A DNA stretch of 64,000 bases, from positions 434,001 to 498,000 of the forward strand of contig OZ253584.1 in assembly GCA_965263165.1 (NCBI GenBank), read 5' to 3'. The number at the start of each line of letters is the position of its first letter. Position 1 is the stretch's first letter. Below, in pieces: positions 46,149-55,221 of the stretch. The DNA is from SAR202-VII-2 sp965263165 (GTDB lineage Bacteria; Chloroflexota; Dehalococcoidia; Lucifugimonadales; SAR202-VII-2). A model generated the notes under the pieces. That model did no database searches. It saw only the letters and a program-made list of their open reading frames with translations, and was not told where the DNA came from. Position numbers and translations under genes: made by a program.

Positions 46149-47735
46149 CTAATTCCCCTCGTTGCCGGCGCCCTCGCTGCTCTGCTCCTCCTGCGGGCCG
46201 CCGCGATTTGCTGCCCTACGCAGGGTATCGAGGTCGAAATCACCGATGCCCTCGCGCTCTGCGAAAAGACGCTCTTCAATGTATGGGAGAACGCTGTGCT
46301 TCCAGATGCGATAGACGCCAGCCTCGTCGAGGCCAGGCTTCATGAAGTAGCTCGGCCCAATGGCGGCGTGCCGGTCGTTGCTCAGCTTCTCGTTCGCGCG
46401 TTCGACGATGTCGGCCACCCATTCCATGTCGGGCGCCTCCTCCTTGAGCCATCGGCGGCGCACGCCTTTCACTGGCTCCTCATCCGGGTGGAACTCCACG
46501 AAGTAGAACCGGCGGCGCAGCGCTAGGTCAACCAGCGCAATGGAACGGTCGGCGGTGTTCATCGTCCCAATGATGTACAGGTTTTCAGGCAGCGAGAACG
46601 GTTCGTCCGAGTACTGGAGAGTCATCTGCCTTCCGCGGTATTCCAGCAGGAAGTAGAGCTCCCCGAACACCTTGGCGATGTTGCCCCGGTTGATCTCGTC
46701 AATGACCAGGAAGTGGTCCGCGTCCGGCTCATCCCGCGCCCGCTCCGCCGCCCGCAGCAGCGGCCCATCCCTTAGCTCGAATCCGGCCTGCCCGTCTTGC
46801 AGTGTAGGGCGGAAGCCCTGCACGAAGTCCTCGTAGGCATAGGACGGGTGAAGTTGCACAAGCGTGACCCGACCCTCCGACCCCGCAAGCCACAACGCAA
46901 GTTCCTGTGCAACGTAGGTCTTCCCCGTGCCCGGCGGCCCCTGGAAGATGACCTGCTTCTTGTCCTTGAGCAAAGCGTCAATCTCTACGAGAAACTCGAC
47001 GGGGAGAAACACTTTGTCGGCCAACGCCTCAATCTTGTCCGGCGGCCAAGGGCCGGGGTCGGGGTCGGGTGGCTCATCCTTGATCCCCCAAACCACTGAC
47101 TGCGCGTCAAGGCGGTCGCGCAAGGGCAGTCCACGCCCCCGCGCTTCCTCAATGAACCGGTCCAGGAGCCCAAGGGCGTGCTCATACAGTGCCGCCTCAT
47201 TTGCGCCCCGCTCCGGTGCGCCGTACCCGGTGCGCTCGTAAACCTTGTCAAACACCGTGACCATGAATGGCGGGTACTGGTGCACATCCAACCCCATGAG
47301 TAGGGCCGATATAAAGCTCATACGGGTCCCGGTGCCGCTTACATCCATACGGTGTCCTTCTCTGCTCATCCCTGACGCTGGGAGCAAATCACTAAAGGCG
47401 CGGATCCTGTCGGCATAGGGCCGGTTGTCCCGTGTCCAGATCGCTTGCAGCGCCTTCAGCACGTCGTCCGGACGCTCATTGAGCCAGGTGAGAAATCTGT
47501 TTCTCGTAAAATTATTGACAGTGTTGTAGTTGAGTCCGCTCTTTACCAAACTGCCCCAGTCGCCGGGGCCGCCAAGCACCGCTTCTCTCGCCTCTGCCAG
47601 CTTGCGACCCATCTCAAGCTTGTAGTCAAGCTCGTCGCTTTTCAGCCTTGCGCTGTCTTCCGGCCTTTCACTGTCAACGTACTCCTTGGCCCGCCTAACG
47701 AACTCATCCCAACGGCCGCTTGTACCTGTCACCAC
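46149..47735 (-). CDS. mcrB: McrB-like AAA+ GTPase subunit
   Basis: A protein of 528 residues. C-terminal AAA+ module: Walker A FQGPPGTGKT (about residue 263), Walker B FLVIDEINRGN and the McrB hallmark MNTADRS. The N-terminal 250 residues probably recognise DNA; they do not look like the E. coli McrB domain. A GTG start with GAGGAGG upstream; a second GTG one codon on is possible. It is read away from repeat copy C, whose edge lies about 100 bases upstream. Confidence 0.9.
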   Translation of the reverse strand: MVTGTSGRWDEFVRRAKEYVDSERPEDSARLKSDELDYKLEMGRKLAEAREAVLGGPGDWGSLVKSGLNYNTVNNFTRNRFLTWLNERPDDVLKALQAIWTRDNRPYADRIRAFSDLLPASGMSREGHRMDVSGTGTRMSFISALLMGLDVHQYPPFMVTVFDKVYERTGYGAPERGANEAALYEHALGLLDRFIEEARGRGLPLRDRLDAQSVVWGIKDEPPDPDPGPWPPDKIEALADKVFLPVEFLVEIDALLKDKKQVIFQGPPGTGKTYVAQELALWLAGSEGRVTLVQLHPSYAYEDFVQGFRPTLQDGQAGFELRDGPLLRAAERARDEPDADHFLVIDEINRGNIAKVFGELYFLLEYRGRQMTLQYSDEPFSLPENLYIIGTMNTADRSIALVDLALRRRFYFVEFHPDEEPVKGVRRRWLKEEAPDMEWVADIVERANEKLSNDRHAAIGPSYFMKPGLDEAGVYRIWKHSVLPYIEERLFAEREGIGDFDLDTLRRAANRGGPQEEQSSEGAGNEGN

Positions 47736-48229
47736 GACGCCTCCTCTATCAGTTGGTGAATCTCCGGCGGGCTGCCTTCTCGTTGCCGCTGCAACTTCTC
47801 AAGGAAGCTGTCTTTCGACTCGCCCGGGTTGTCCAGGGAATCTCTGAACAAGCCCCCACCCCTGGCGAAGCCTCTGTTCCCCCACCTGTACTCGGGAGTA
47901 GGCCAGGAAGGGGTATCCTATCCCACCCCCACCCCCGGCGGAAGCCTCTGTCCCTGCCTCTGAGTACGGGGGAAGGCTAGGAAGCGTCTGAATGCGCCAA
48001 GGTGAAAAACGCCGCCGCCGCCCTCCCCCAAGCAGGGTGCAGGGGGCGCCAGCCCCCGCCGGGGGTACAGCGAGTCCCCCTGTTTCCAAAAACGTTGGAG
48101 GGTGGTGCGGGCGGGATAGCGGCGTAGGCTAAGCCAGACCCTCCGCTGTAGGAGGGCGTAGGCCACAACAAGCCCACCCATCTCCAATCCCTGCCCCCTG
48201 CCTCGGGGGAAGCCTCTGCCCCACCCCCC

Positions 48230-48266
48230 TTGCAAAATACGAACAGGTGTGCTATGGTATCCCATG
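48230..48266 (+). promoter_or_regulatory. Conserved promoter of copy C with ATG near the expected start site
   Basis: TTGCAA (48230-48235), 17 bases, TATGGT (48253-48258), five bases, ATG (48264). The short frame begins MKWAPGPLLFL; one extra base relative to A and B then changes it, and it stops at 48317. Confidence 0.6.
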
Positions 48267-48457
48267 AAGTGGGCCCCCGGCCCGCTTCTCTTCCTTAGGA
48301 GCCTGCCGCATACATAGTGCACTGGAGGCTAACCATAGAGAATCCCCCTGTGGCAGGGGCGCTGAGGGAACAACCCAAGGGGCAAGACCCTCCGAGGAAG
48401 GCTGGGACCGGAGCCAATGCCGTTATAAGGCACAGGCTCTTTGGAGCCATCCCGCTC

Positions 48458-48571
48458 CGTTACGGTTCCGTTACGGTTCCGTTACGGTTCCGTTACGGAA
48501 CCATTACAGATCCTTTACAGTTCCTTTACAGCTTCATTACGGCTCGTTACGCCCTATTACGCCCTTGTTAC
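48458..48571 (+). repeat. Helically phased GTTAC array in copy C
   Basis: Units start at 48458, 48469, 48480, 48491 (identical 11-base repeats CGTTACGGTTC), then 48502, 48513, 48524, 48535, 48545, 48555 and 48566 with decay to CATTAC, CTTTAC and TATTAC. Steps are 11 or 10 bases throughout. Confidence 0.85.
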
Positions 48572-48800
48572 GGCTCCGTGCCTACACCCACCGAAATCCG
48601 GCTGATTAGCGTAACGGAAATACAATCAAAGGCCATCCCTGCCCTGTGCATGGCGTTGCGCAGCCGGGCGGACCGATTCTGCTAGAATCTCCCTCGATTC
48701 ACTCGGGCGCCGCCGTTACAGTGTCCATGTGTTCAACATCTGAGGCGCGGCCGGTCGCGGATTCGCGAGATTCCGATGCAACATCAGGAGGGGGAGACTC

Positions 48801-49886
48801 ATGGCCAATCAGGTCAAGGGAGTGGTAGCTGGATCAGCAGGAGCTCCGGTCACGCTCGAGGACATCCTCGTGCCCGACCCAGGCCCCGGCGAGGCCCTCG
48901 TGCGGGTGCAGGCCTGCGGCGTGTGCCACACGGATCTTCACTACCGGGAAGGAGCAATCTCGGGCGAGTTTCCGTTCCTGCTGGGACACGAGGCAGCCGG
49001 GGTGGTAGAGGCCATCGGAGAGGGTGTGGCTAACATCGTGCCTGGGGACTTCGTCATCATCGCCTGGCGCGCTCCCTGCGGCGCCTGCCGCTCTTGTCTC
49101 CGCGGCCGTCCCTGGTACTGCTTCAACAGCATGAACGCGGCGCAGAAGATGACGCTCGCCGACGGCAGCCCGCTCTCGCCGGCTCTGGGGATCGGCGCTT
49201 TCACTGAGCTGACGCTGGTCCATGCGGGTCAGGCGGTGAAGGTGGACCCGGCGGCGTCAGCGGCGGCGGCCGGGCTCATCGGGTGCGGGGTGATGGCCGG
49301 GCTGGGCGCTGCGGTCAACACCGGCGGCGTGACCCGGGGCGACTCGGTCGCGGTCTTTGGGTGCGGTGGCGTTGGCGACGCAGCCATCGCGGGGTCGCGG
49401 CTGGCGGGCGCACACACCATCATCGCCGTCGACATCGACGACAGGAAGCTGGAATGGGCGAAGGGATTCGGGGCCACGGATACGATCAACGCCACGCAGA
49501 CGGACCCTGTGGAGGCCATACGCGCGCTCACAGGCGGCAATGGAGTCAACGTGGCCATCGAGGCGGTGGGCAACCCGGTCACCTATAGGCAGGCGTTCCT
49601 CTCGCGAGACCTCGCCGGAACGGTGGTGCTCGTGGGCGTTCCCAGTCCCGACATGAAGATTGAGCTTCCGATGCTGGAGGTGTTCGGCAGGGGCGGCTCG
49701 CTCAAGTCGTCGTGGTACGGAGACTGCCTGCCCACCCGGGACTTCCCAATGTTCATCGACCTGCACCTGCAGGGCCGTCTGAACCTGGAAGGATTCGTGT
49801 CCGAGACCATTGGGCTGGGGGACGTGGAGGAGGCGTTTCATAAGATGGAGCGCGGGGAGGTCCTGCGTTCGGTCGTCATGCTGTAG
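48801..49886 (+). CDS. Zinc-dependent alcohol dehydrogenase (MDR family)
   Basis: A protein of 361 residues. Catalytic zinc site CGVCHTDLHY and GHEAAG; structural zinc CGACRSCLRGRPWYC; NAD site GCGGVGDAA followed by VDIDDRKLEWA. It is close in length and pattern to S-(hydroxymethyl)mycothiol dehydrogenase and related class III-like enzymes, so it may detoxify formaldehyde, which would suit a methylamine user; this link is an inference. The start is ATG after GGAGGGGGAG. Confidence 0.9.
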   Translation: MANQVKGVVAGSAGAPVTLEDILVPDPGPGEALVRVQACGVCHTDLHYREGAISGEFPFLLGHEAAGVVEAIGEGVANIVPGDFVIIAWRAPCGACRSCLRGRPWYCFNSMNAAQKMTLADGSPLSPALGIGAFTELTLVHAGQAVKVDPAASAAAAGLIGCGVMAGLGAAVNTGGVTRGDSVAVFGCGGVGDAAIAGSRLAGAHTIIAVDIDDRKLEWAKGFGATDTINATQTDPVEAIRALTGGNGVNVAIEAVGNPVTYRQAFLSRDLAGTVVLVGVPSPDMKIELPMLEVFGRGGSLKSSWYGDCLPTRDFPMFIDLHLQGRLNLEGFVSETIGLGDVEEAFHKMERGEVLRSVVML

Positions 49887-50004
49887 CCCTCCCAGCGACG
49901 GCGCTCACGCCTGCGGGACCACGGTAGGCGCCGGAACATGACCTCTCAGACCCCGGCCCGACGACGAACAGACCCACGGCATCAGGCCGCTGCGCCTATC
50001 TCGT

Positions 50005-50033
50005 TTGACACCCCCTAGGGCGTTTGCTAGGCT
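50005..50033 (+). promoter_or_regulatory. tRNA-Ala promoter
   Basis: TTGACA (50005-50010), 17 bases, TAGGCT (50028-50033), with CCCTAGG and TTTGCTA in the spacer as before tRNA-Val. Confidence 0.65.
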
Positions 50034-50060
50034 GAAATCAGGTGGGCCAGCCACGCCTGT

Positions 50061-50136
50061 GGGGATATAGCTCAACTGGGAGAGCGCGGCGTTCGCAACG
50101 CCGAGGTTGGGGGTTCGAGCCCCCCTATCTCCACCA
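50061..50136 (+). tRNA. tRNA-Ala (anticodon CGC)
   Basis: Complete cloverleaf with encoded CCA: acceptor GGGGATA/TATCTCC (one G-T), anticodon loop TTCGCAA in a CGGCG/CGCCG stem, T-arm GGGGG-TTCGAGC-CCCCC. Confidence 0.97.
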
Positions 50137-50276
50137 CTTCCGGCCCATCTGTGCTGTATTCATGACAGACGCCTGAGCCGAGGCGCCCCGCCCCTACGGC
50201 GGCGCCAACGGGGCCGCGCCAGCCTCCCGCCAGTGAACAACGCCATGGAGCTAAACCTAGTGAAAAGGGGCATCCA

Positions 50277-51932
50277 ATGAAGACTCAGACCATCGGGCTC
50301 GGCGCTCTGGTCGGTGGCTTGCTCACTGTACCTATGGTTGCGGTGATGTACCTGGCGGACAAGTGGCTCGACCTCTCATTCGCGCCGTATGACATCTTCG
50401 ACTGGATTGCCCGAATTCTGCCTGGGCCGGTCGTAACGTTCGGCATCGACCTGATGATTGATAGCCTGCAAATGCTGGGCCTCAACGTCGCGGACACTGC
50501 GAAGACCGCCGAACATATCCAGGCGGTGCTAGCGTTCGGCATCGCCGGAATCGTGGCAACCATCATCTTCTACGTTATTGTTGAACGCTGGCCTGCCGGT
50601 AGCGGACCCCGGTTGGGCCTCCTGGTGGGCGCCGCCTTGGGCCTGCCGATCGGGATCATCTCGGCAGGCATGGCCCAGTCCTCGACCTCCATGTCGTTCA
50701 TCTTCCTGTGGGTCATCGGTGTTTTCTGTGTCTGGGGCGTCGCTACGGTCGTCACGGCCCGCAGACTGCTGCCTCAGTCCTCCTTTACGACTACCGCCTC
50801 GTCGGCGCAGGAGGGGACGCGGTCCGTGGGAGTCGTCGGCAGGCGGCAGTTTCTCATCCAAATGGGTGTGGCTACGGCTACCGTCACGGTTGTTGGCGCC
50901 GGCTTGGGGCGCGTCCTCGAAATGAACGAGCGCAACCGCTTGGAAGCCGATTTGGAGGCGATGAAGGCCAACATGCCCACGACCCCGACGGTTGTCGAGC
51001 TGCCCAACGAAAACGACCCTCTCAAACCGGCTCTCGGGACGCGGCCCGAGTATACCGCCGTCAGAGATCACTACAAGGTCTTCATCCGTTCGGAGCCAAC
51101 AGTGATCGATGGCGCCACGTGGACCCTGCCGATCACTGGCCTCGTGAGTAACCCGATGGATTTGACCTTGGACGACCTCCGGACCAGGTACGAGGCTCGC
51201 AATGAGTTCGTCACCCTGAGTTGCATCTCCAATCGGGTGGCCGGCTCACTGATAGGCACCACCTACTGGACCGGCGCCAGTCTACAGGACATTCTTAGCG
51301 ACGTTCGACCCCGGAGCGACGCGCGCTACCTGTTGATAACCAGTGGCGACGGCTTTTACGAGACAGTTGATCTTGATTTGATCAACTCCGACGAGCGGAT
51401 CATGCTCGCATACAACTGGGACGGCAAACCGATACCGTTCGATCATGGGTTTCCGCTGCGGATTTGGCTTCCCGATCGCTTCGGCATGAAACAGCCCAAG
51501 TGGATCACCGGAATCGAGGTCATAGACGAATATAGGTCGGGCTACTGGGTCGAACGCGGTTGGTCCAAGGAGGCGCTCGTCAAGGCCACGTCTGTGGTGG
51601 ATACGGTGGCGGTGGACTCGCTGATCGAAGACGGTGACCGGAAGCTGGTCCCCATTGGTGGGATCGCCTACGCCGGCGCCCGTGGCATCTCCAAGGTGGA
51701 GGTGCGTTTGGACAACGAACCCGAATGGCGCGAGGCGGAATTACGCACCCCGCTGTCGGATGTTGCCTGGGTGATCTGGCGCTACGATTGGCCGTTCGAA
51801 GAAGGGCGTCATGATTTCCATGTCCGCTGCGTGGAGGCGGACGGAACTCCGCAGATCGAGGAAGACGGCCCGCCAAGACCGGATGGCGCATCCGGAATCC
51901 ACTCTAGGTCAGCAAATATGGAGTCGGCTTAA
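50277..51932 (+). CDS. Membrane-anchored molybdopterin (sulfite-oxidase-like) oxidoreductase
   Basis: A protein of 551 residues. The first 190 residues hold four or five transmembrane helices, then an RRQFLIQMGVATATVTVVGAG segment similar to a twin-arginine signal anchor. The rest is a sulfite-oxidase-type Mo cofactor domain (about 260-430, molybdenum Cys in TLSCISN, HGFPLRIWLP, KWITGIEV) and a C-terminal Ig-like dimer domain. It probably oxidises or reduces a substrate outside the membrane; a partner cytochrome is not seen. The start has AAGGGG upstream. Confidence 0.87.
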   Translation: MKTQTIGLGALVGGLLTVPMVAVMYLADKWLDLSFAPYDIFDWIARILPGPVVTFGIDLMIDSLQMLGLNVADTAKTAEHIQAVLAFGIAGIVATIIFYVIVERWPAGSGPRLGLLVGAALGLPIGIISAGMAQSSTSMSFIFLWVIGVFCVWGVATVVTARRLLPQSSFTTTASSAQEGTRSVGVVGRRQFLIQMGVATATVTVVGAGLGRVLEMNERNRLEADLEAMKANMPTTPTVVELPNENDPLKPALGTRPEYTAVRDHYKVFIRSEPTVIDGATWTLPITGLVSNPMDLTLDDLRTRYEARNEFVTLSCISNRVAGSLIGTTYWTGASLQDILSDVRPRSDARYLLITSGDGFYETVDLDLINSDERIMLAYNWDGKPIPFDHGFPLRIWLPDRFGMKQPKWITGIEVIDEYRSGYWVERGWSKEALVKATSVVDTVAVDSLIEDGDRKLVPIGGIAYAGARGISKVEVRLDNEPEWREAELRTPLSDVAWVIWRYDWPFEEGRHDFHVRCVEADGTPQIEEDGPPRPDGASGIHSRSANMESA

Positions 51933-52075
51933 CGACCAGGTCAGCCCCACCGCTCAACCTGTCAATCGCCACGGCCATTGGGCCGCCTTGGGCAACCGGT
52001 AAATGGACTCGGGTTTTCGACTCGGAGCGGTGAGCTTCGGACGCAGGGAAGCGCTTGGTGCTGTGCGGGATCGAA

Positions 52076-52275
52076 ATCCGGGGCGCAGCTGAGAGAGTGG
52101 GCCACCCCGGCTACCTGCTGCGGCTGTCGGAACTAGACTTGATAGGGCGCCATCATCGCGTGGTGGACCACAGGATCAAGGCGGCGCGCTTCCCGCCGCC
52201 AAGAACCTCGGCGCGTTCGACCTCCTGGCTATCCCCTCCCCCAACAGGCCTTTGGTGATTGCATTGAACGGCCTC
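52076..52275 (+). pseudogene. Remnant of an IstB-like transposition helper ATPase (IS21 type)
   Basis: Frame one gives GYLLRLSELDLIGRHH and HRIKAARFP; after a one-base shift near 52200 the next frame gives KNLGAFDLLAIPSPNRPLV. Joined, this matches the IstB N-terminal region (LL.LxxxExxxR...RIxxAxFPxxKTLxxFDF.AIPSLN). The ATPase part is missing, so only a fossil remains. Confidence 0.6.
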
Positions 52276-53664
52276 TTACAGCCCGTAAGCCTCCAGGAAC
52301 CGCAGCCATATCTCGCTCAACGTCGGGAACGATGGCGTCGCGTGCCAGAGCCGGTCTAGCGTTACCTCGCCCACGATGGCGATCGTGGCCGCGTGGGTCA
52401 GCTCACCCACCCCCGGCCCCACGAACGTCGCCCCTACCAACACCCGACGATCCTCGTCCACGACGAACTTCACGCCGCCCTTAAAGCCCTCGCCCAGCAG
52501 CGGCGCGGCCGCGATCCCCCAACCCATCTCCACGACGCGAACGTTCAAGCCTCTGCTGCGGGCCGCCCGCTCCGTCAGCCCCACGCTCCCCACCTGCGGG
52601 TCTGTGAACACGACGGCGGGAACGGCGTTATTGTCCGCCCAGGCCGACGCCTCCTTGCCGAGGATGTGGTCTCCCGCTTGGCGCGCCTGATACTTGCCCT
52701 GATGCGTAAGCAGCGCCCGGCCGTTCACGTCGCCCACCGCGTACAGCCAGCCTCCGTCGACGCCCTCGACCTGCAGGTGGTCATTGACCGAGACGAACCG
52801 CCCCGCTGACGCGCCGAGGGAATCGAGGCCCACGCCATCCACGACGCCAGTCCTTCCCGTCGCCACGACCACTTGCTCCGCCGCCAGATCCTCGCCGTTG
52901 TCCATCGTTACCTTCACGCCGCCTTCCGTCCGCTCCACCGATGCCACCACGCAGCCGAGGCGGAACACGATCCCCTGCCCTTCGAGCGACGAGATCACCG
53001 CTTCCATCGCGAACGGCTCAATTGTGGCCGAATCCTGGGGCTGCCGCCGCTCGAGCACCGTCACGCTCGCCGTCCCCAGCGACTTCCAGGCCTGCGCCAT
53101 CTCCAAGCCCACGACCCCCCCGCCGATGATGATCAGGCTCTCCGGCGCGCTCTGCGCCGAGGTGACCTCGCGGCTCGTCCAGGGCTCAGCCTCCGCGAGC
53201 CCTGCAATCGGCGGAACGAACGCCCGCGAGCCCGTCGCCAGCACCACCGCCTTCCGCGCCTCAATCTCGAGCTCCCCACCGTCAGCCTGGTCAACGACCA
53301 CCCTCCTAGGGCCGTTCAGCCGGCCCTTCCCTCGGATGAGGGTCGCTCCAACCGAATCGACCCATGCCGCTTGGTGCTTGTCGTCCCATCCGCTGGTGAA
53401 AGCGTCGCGGCCGCGCAGCGCGCGGGGAACGTCCACCGTCCCGGTCACTGCGCCGCGCGCCGCCGGAACGCGGCGCGCCGCGGCAAGCGCCTCGGCGGGC
53501 CTCAGCAGCGCCTTGCTCGGCATACAGGCCCAATACGTACACTCCCCACCCACCAACTCCGACTCCACGATCACGGTGCTGAGACCGGCGGGCGCCGTTC
53601 GTCCCGCCACATTCTCGCCCGCCGCCCCACCGCCGATGATGACTACGTCATAGGTCTCGGTCAT
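52276..53664 (-). CDS. FAD/NAD(P) disulfide oxidoreductase (dihydrolipoamide dehydrogenase-like)
   Basis: A protein of 462 residues. FAD loop VVIIGGGAAGENVAG, redox disulfide GGECTYWACMPSKAL (Cys-x4-Cys), NAD loop IIGGGVVGLEMA, and AVGDVNG. The C-terminal dimer domain is shorter than in E3 enzymes and the usual His-Glu pair is not evident, so mercuric-reductase- or mycothione-reductase-like roles are possible. ATG 53664 with GGGGA before it. No dehydrogenase-complex genes are nearby. Confidence 0.85.
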   Translation of the reverse strand: MTETYDVVIIGGGAAGENVAGRTAPAGLSTVIVESELVGGECTYWACMPSKALLRPAEALAAARRVPAARGAVTGTVDVPRALRGRDAFTSGWDDKHQAAWVDSVGATLIRGKGRLNGPRRVVVDQADGGELEIEARKAVVLATGSRAFVPPIAGLAEAEPWTSREVTSAQSAPESLIIIGGGVVGLEMAQAWKSLGTASVTVLERRQPQDSATIEPFAMEAVISSLEGQGIVFRLGCVVASVERTEGGVKVTMDNGEDLAAEQVVVATGRTGVVDGVGLDSLGASAGRFVSVNDHLQVEGVDGGWLYAVGDVNGRALLTHQGKYQARQAGDHILGKEASAWADNNAVPAVVFTDPQVGSVGLTERAARSRGLNVRVVEMGWGIAAAPLLGEGFKGGVKFVVDEDRRVLVGATFVGPGVGELTHAATIAIVGEVTLDRLWHATPSFPTLSEIWLRFLEAYGL

Positions 53665-53772
53665 ATTGGTTCCCCGTATCCCTTCATGATTAGGCTCGCG
53701 GCGCGTGATGGCCTCGCCGTGCATGAGAGTCCATCAGCCTGGTGGAAGGCTAGCCTCCCCCACAATCGACCG

Positions 53773-54033
53773 CTAAGCGCCCACGGCAAGTGTAATGCAC
53801 TCAAAGGCTTGGTCAATCTGGCGACAGTGCCAGCAAGCAACGCCGGCCTCGTGTCCCATGAAACGTGCGCCTACGCCGCTCAGGACTAGGTCGTGGCGCC
53901 GGGCGGCACATCGTTTGCAGGACTGCGCCCTGCGCGGGCCCACTACGCCGGCGCAGGAGGGCGGGCATTCTGTGCAAGCCACATCCTCTCTGGGCAGAAT
54001 GGGTGCGGGGAACGACCGGACTCCGCTGGTCAT
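53773..54033 (-). CDS. Possible small Cys-rich protein
   Basis: A frame of 86 codons in the 500-base gap before tRNA-Arg, with CTEC, CKRC and CWHC. The middle (SCKRCAARRHDLVLS...GVACWHC) recalls zinc-ribbon proteins of the form CPRC-GDL-...-CLQCG. No good ribosome site is present; it may be a decayed gene or chance. Nothing else is seen in 53725-54149. Confidence 0.3.
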   Translation of the reverse strand: MTSGVRSFPAPILPREDVACTECPPSCAGVVGPRRAQSCKRCAARRHDLVLSGVGARFMGHEAGVACWHCRQIDQAFECITLAVGA

Positions 54034-54149
54034 TGGTGGCGGAGTTGACTGGCGGGTTGCGTCAGGTAAGATGGTTCATGCGAGGCCACAGTCACAGAGC
54101 CACCGCGCGCACATTCCAGAAATGTTGAACCCCAGAGGCCGAACGCGCT

Positions 54150-54178
54150 TTGAACAGGCGCCAAATCCTCTATAGAAT
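54150..54178 (+). promoter_or_regulatory. tRNA-Arg promoter
   Basis: TTGAAC (54150-54155), 17 bases, TAGAAT (54173-54178), 46 bases before the tRNA. Confidence 0.5.
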
Positions 54179-54224
54179 GCCAAGAGGGGCGCGCCAACCC
54201 CCTCGACCCCCGTTTCGTATCTGT

Positions 54225-54300
54225 GCCCCTGTAGCTCAGGCGGATAGAGCAGCGGTTTCCTAAACCGCTTGCCCCGGTTCGAGTCCGGGCAGGGGTACCA
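54225..54300 (+). tRNA. tRNA-Arg (anticodon CCT)
   Basis: Complete cloverleaf with encoded CCA: acceptor GCCCCTG/CAGGGGT, anticodon loop TTCCTAA in a GCGGT/ACCGC stem, T-arm CCCGG-TTCGAGT-CCGGG. A recombinase remnant ends at its 3' end. Confidence 0.97.
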
Positions 54301-54425
54301 TTTCCCCTAATACTAGGCGCTTCGGCCGTTGTGGTTAACCCATCGCCAGCCGGGATCGGCACTGTGTACTTGATCCCGACCTGTCGTCTGTCGAACTCAA
54401 TCCTCCTAATGAAGGCGACGGGGCC
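54300..54425 (-). pseudogene. C-terminal remnant of a serine recombinase reading into tRNA-Arg
   Basis: The minus frame gives PVAFIRRIEFDRRQVGIKYT and VPIP, equivalent to the end of the intact recombinase (RRAFIESFVKEIVVMPDN, VRYTIPMP). It then continues as NGTPARTRTGASGLGNR, the antisense of tRNA-Arg. Only this tail is left. Confidence 0.6.
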
Positions 54426-54485
54426 GTCCTGGCGATAGCCGGCGTCAAAGTGTTGGCTCGCAGGCGGCGGCGGTGGTTTCCCCCT

Positions 54486-54770
54486 GAGGAACGGGCGTAG
54501 GCGCTGAAGAAGCAGCGGAGCAGGAGGGCCAAGAGGAACACGAGTGTGCTCCACCTGTTGCAGCACCTTCTACAGTGCGGCGAGTGCGGCCGCAACTTCC
54601 ATGTAGGATGCGCCCGGAGCACGACCAATGTTCGCAACGGCAAGAAGCACCGCTGCGGTCTTCCCGCTCCCAACCGATGCTCCACGTGCAACGGGATGCA
54701 GAGCATGCGCCGGCGGGGCCGGTTATCCGTCCCGCCGCTTCGGAGTTCCCGTTTGTGCGTAAAGGCGTGA
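54486..54770 (+). pseudogene. Serine recombinase remnant (zinc-ribbon region)
   Basis: The frame reads EERA, a TAG stop (54498-54500), ALKKQ and later RRAKRNTSVLHLLQHLLQCGECGRNF, which matches the step from the recombinase domain into the zinc ribbon (xxRNTxxxxLLSGLLRCGxCGR). More Cys pairs follow (CSTC). The stop and missing ends show decay. It is opposite in strand to the tail at 54300-54425, so two recombinase fossils or an inversion are present. Confidence 0.6.
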
Positions 54771-54879
54771 CTGCCAGTGAAGGAGCGGCGCCAGCGGCAC
54801 GGCTAATCCGGCACACTCGGGCGTCACAGTTGCCACGCCTCCGGCACGGTCCGCGACGCCTTTGTCCACTTTCCAGCCG

Positions 54880-55118
54880 GCCCCCGAAGCGAGCTGTCCC
54901 GTAGCCGTCGCGTAGCCGGGACGTAGGCGTCGCGTAGCCGGACCTTGCGTCATACAAGGAGTGGGCCGCCAGGCCACTGCTTGACCCTCTGCTCTCCCGC
55001 CTTCCATATGCCCTATACCCTGCAACTCGCGGCAACCCTGCTCAACGAAGGTGTGGGCCGGCGGCTCACTGGGCTCACTGATTGATTACACTCTAGCACA
55101 AATGTCCTTATTTTGCAA
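54880..55118 (-). repeat. Diverged dispersed element, copy D
   Basis: On the minus strand TTGCAA (55118-55113), 17 bases, TAGAGT (55095-55090), with AAAATAAGGACATTTGTGC between, similar to copies A-C. The middle is not recognisably conserved and the ATG is absent. An array of CTACG units (plus-strand CGTAG at 54900, 54911, 54922 and 54933) has exact 11-base steps. It is followed by GGGGGCCGGCTGG, similar to copy B. Confidence 0.5.
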
Positions 55119-55138
55119 GAGGGGGGGGTGGCGTCGGG

Positions 55139-55221
55139 GGGCTGGCCCTGGGGAACCCTCCTAGGTAGCATTGACGATGCCATTCAGCGGGCGGAGAGTT
55201 CGAGTCCCTCCCGGCCCACCA
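55139..55221 (+). other. tRNA-like 3' end, putative attachment site
   Basis: Ends with a T-arm-like GAGAG-TTCGAGT-CCCTC (one mismatch), CCGGCCC and ACCA. GGGCTGG at 55139 could pair with CCGGCCC, but the D and anticodon arms are poor, so it is a fragment or decayed tRNA. The recombinase gene's last codons are its antisense (GGPGGTRTLRPLNGIVNAT), the usual picture where an element joins a tRNA 3' end. Confidence 0.6.

Larger units (their letters stand above)
47835..48655 (+). repeat. Dispersed element, copy C (plus orientation)
   Basis: Blocks in the same order as A and B. The left edge (47835-47851) matches the edge of copy A (17361-17377). It contains a partial internal duplication: about 47869-47910 and 47945-47985 both read GAAGCCTCTG...GTAC...GGAAG. 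The promoter is at 48230, ATGCCGTTATAA at 48417, and a GTTAC array at 48458-48571. After the array the TACAATCAAAG and CCCTGCCC blocks are shared with copy A. It lies between mcrB and the alcohol dehydrogenase gene. Confidence 0.75.

Noticed and set aside
55139..55221. A complete functional tRNA at the recombinase end
   Set aside because: Acceptor and T-arms can be drawn, but the D and anticodon arms have mismatches and the variable loop does not fit; kept only as an attachment-site fragment.
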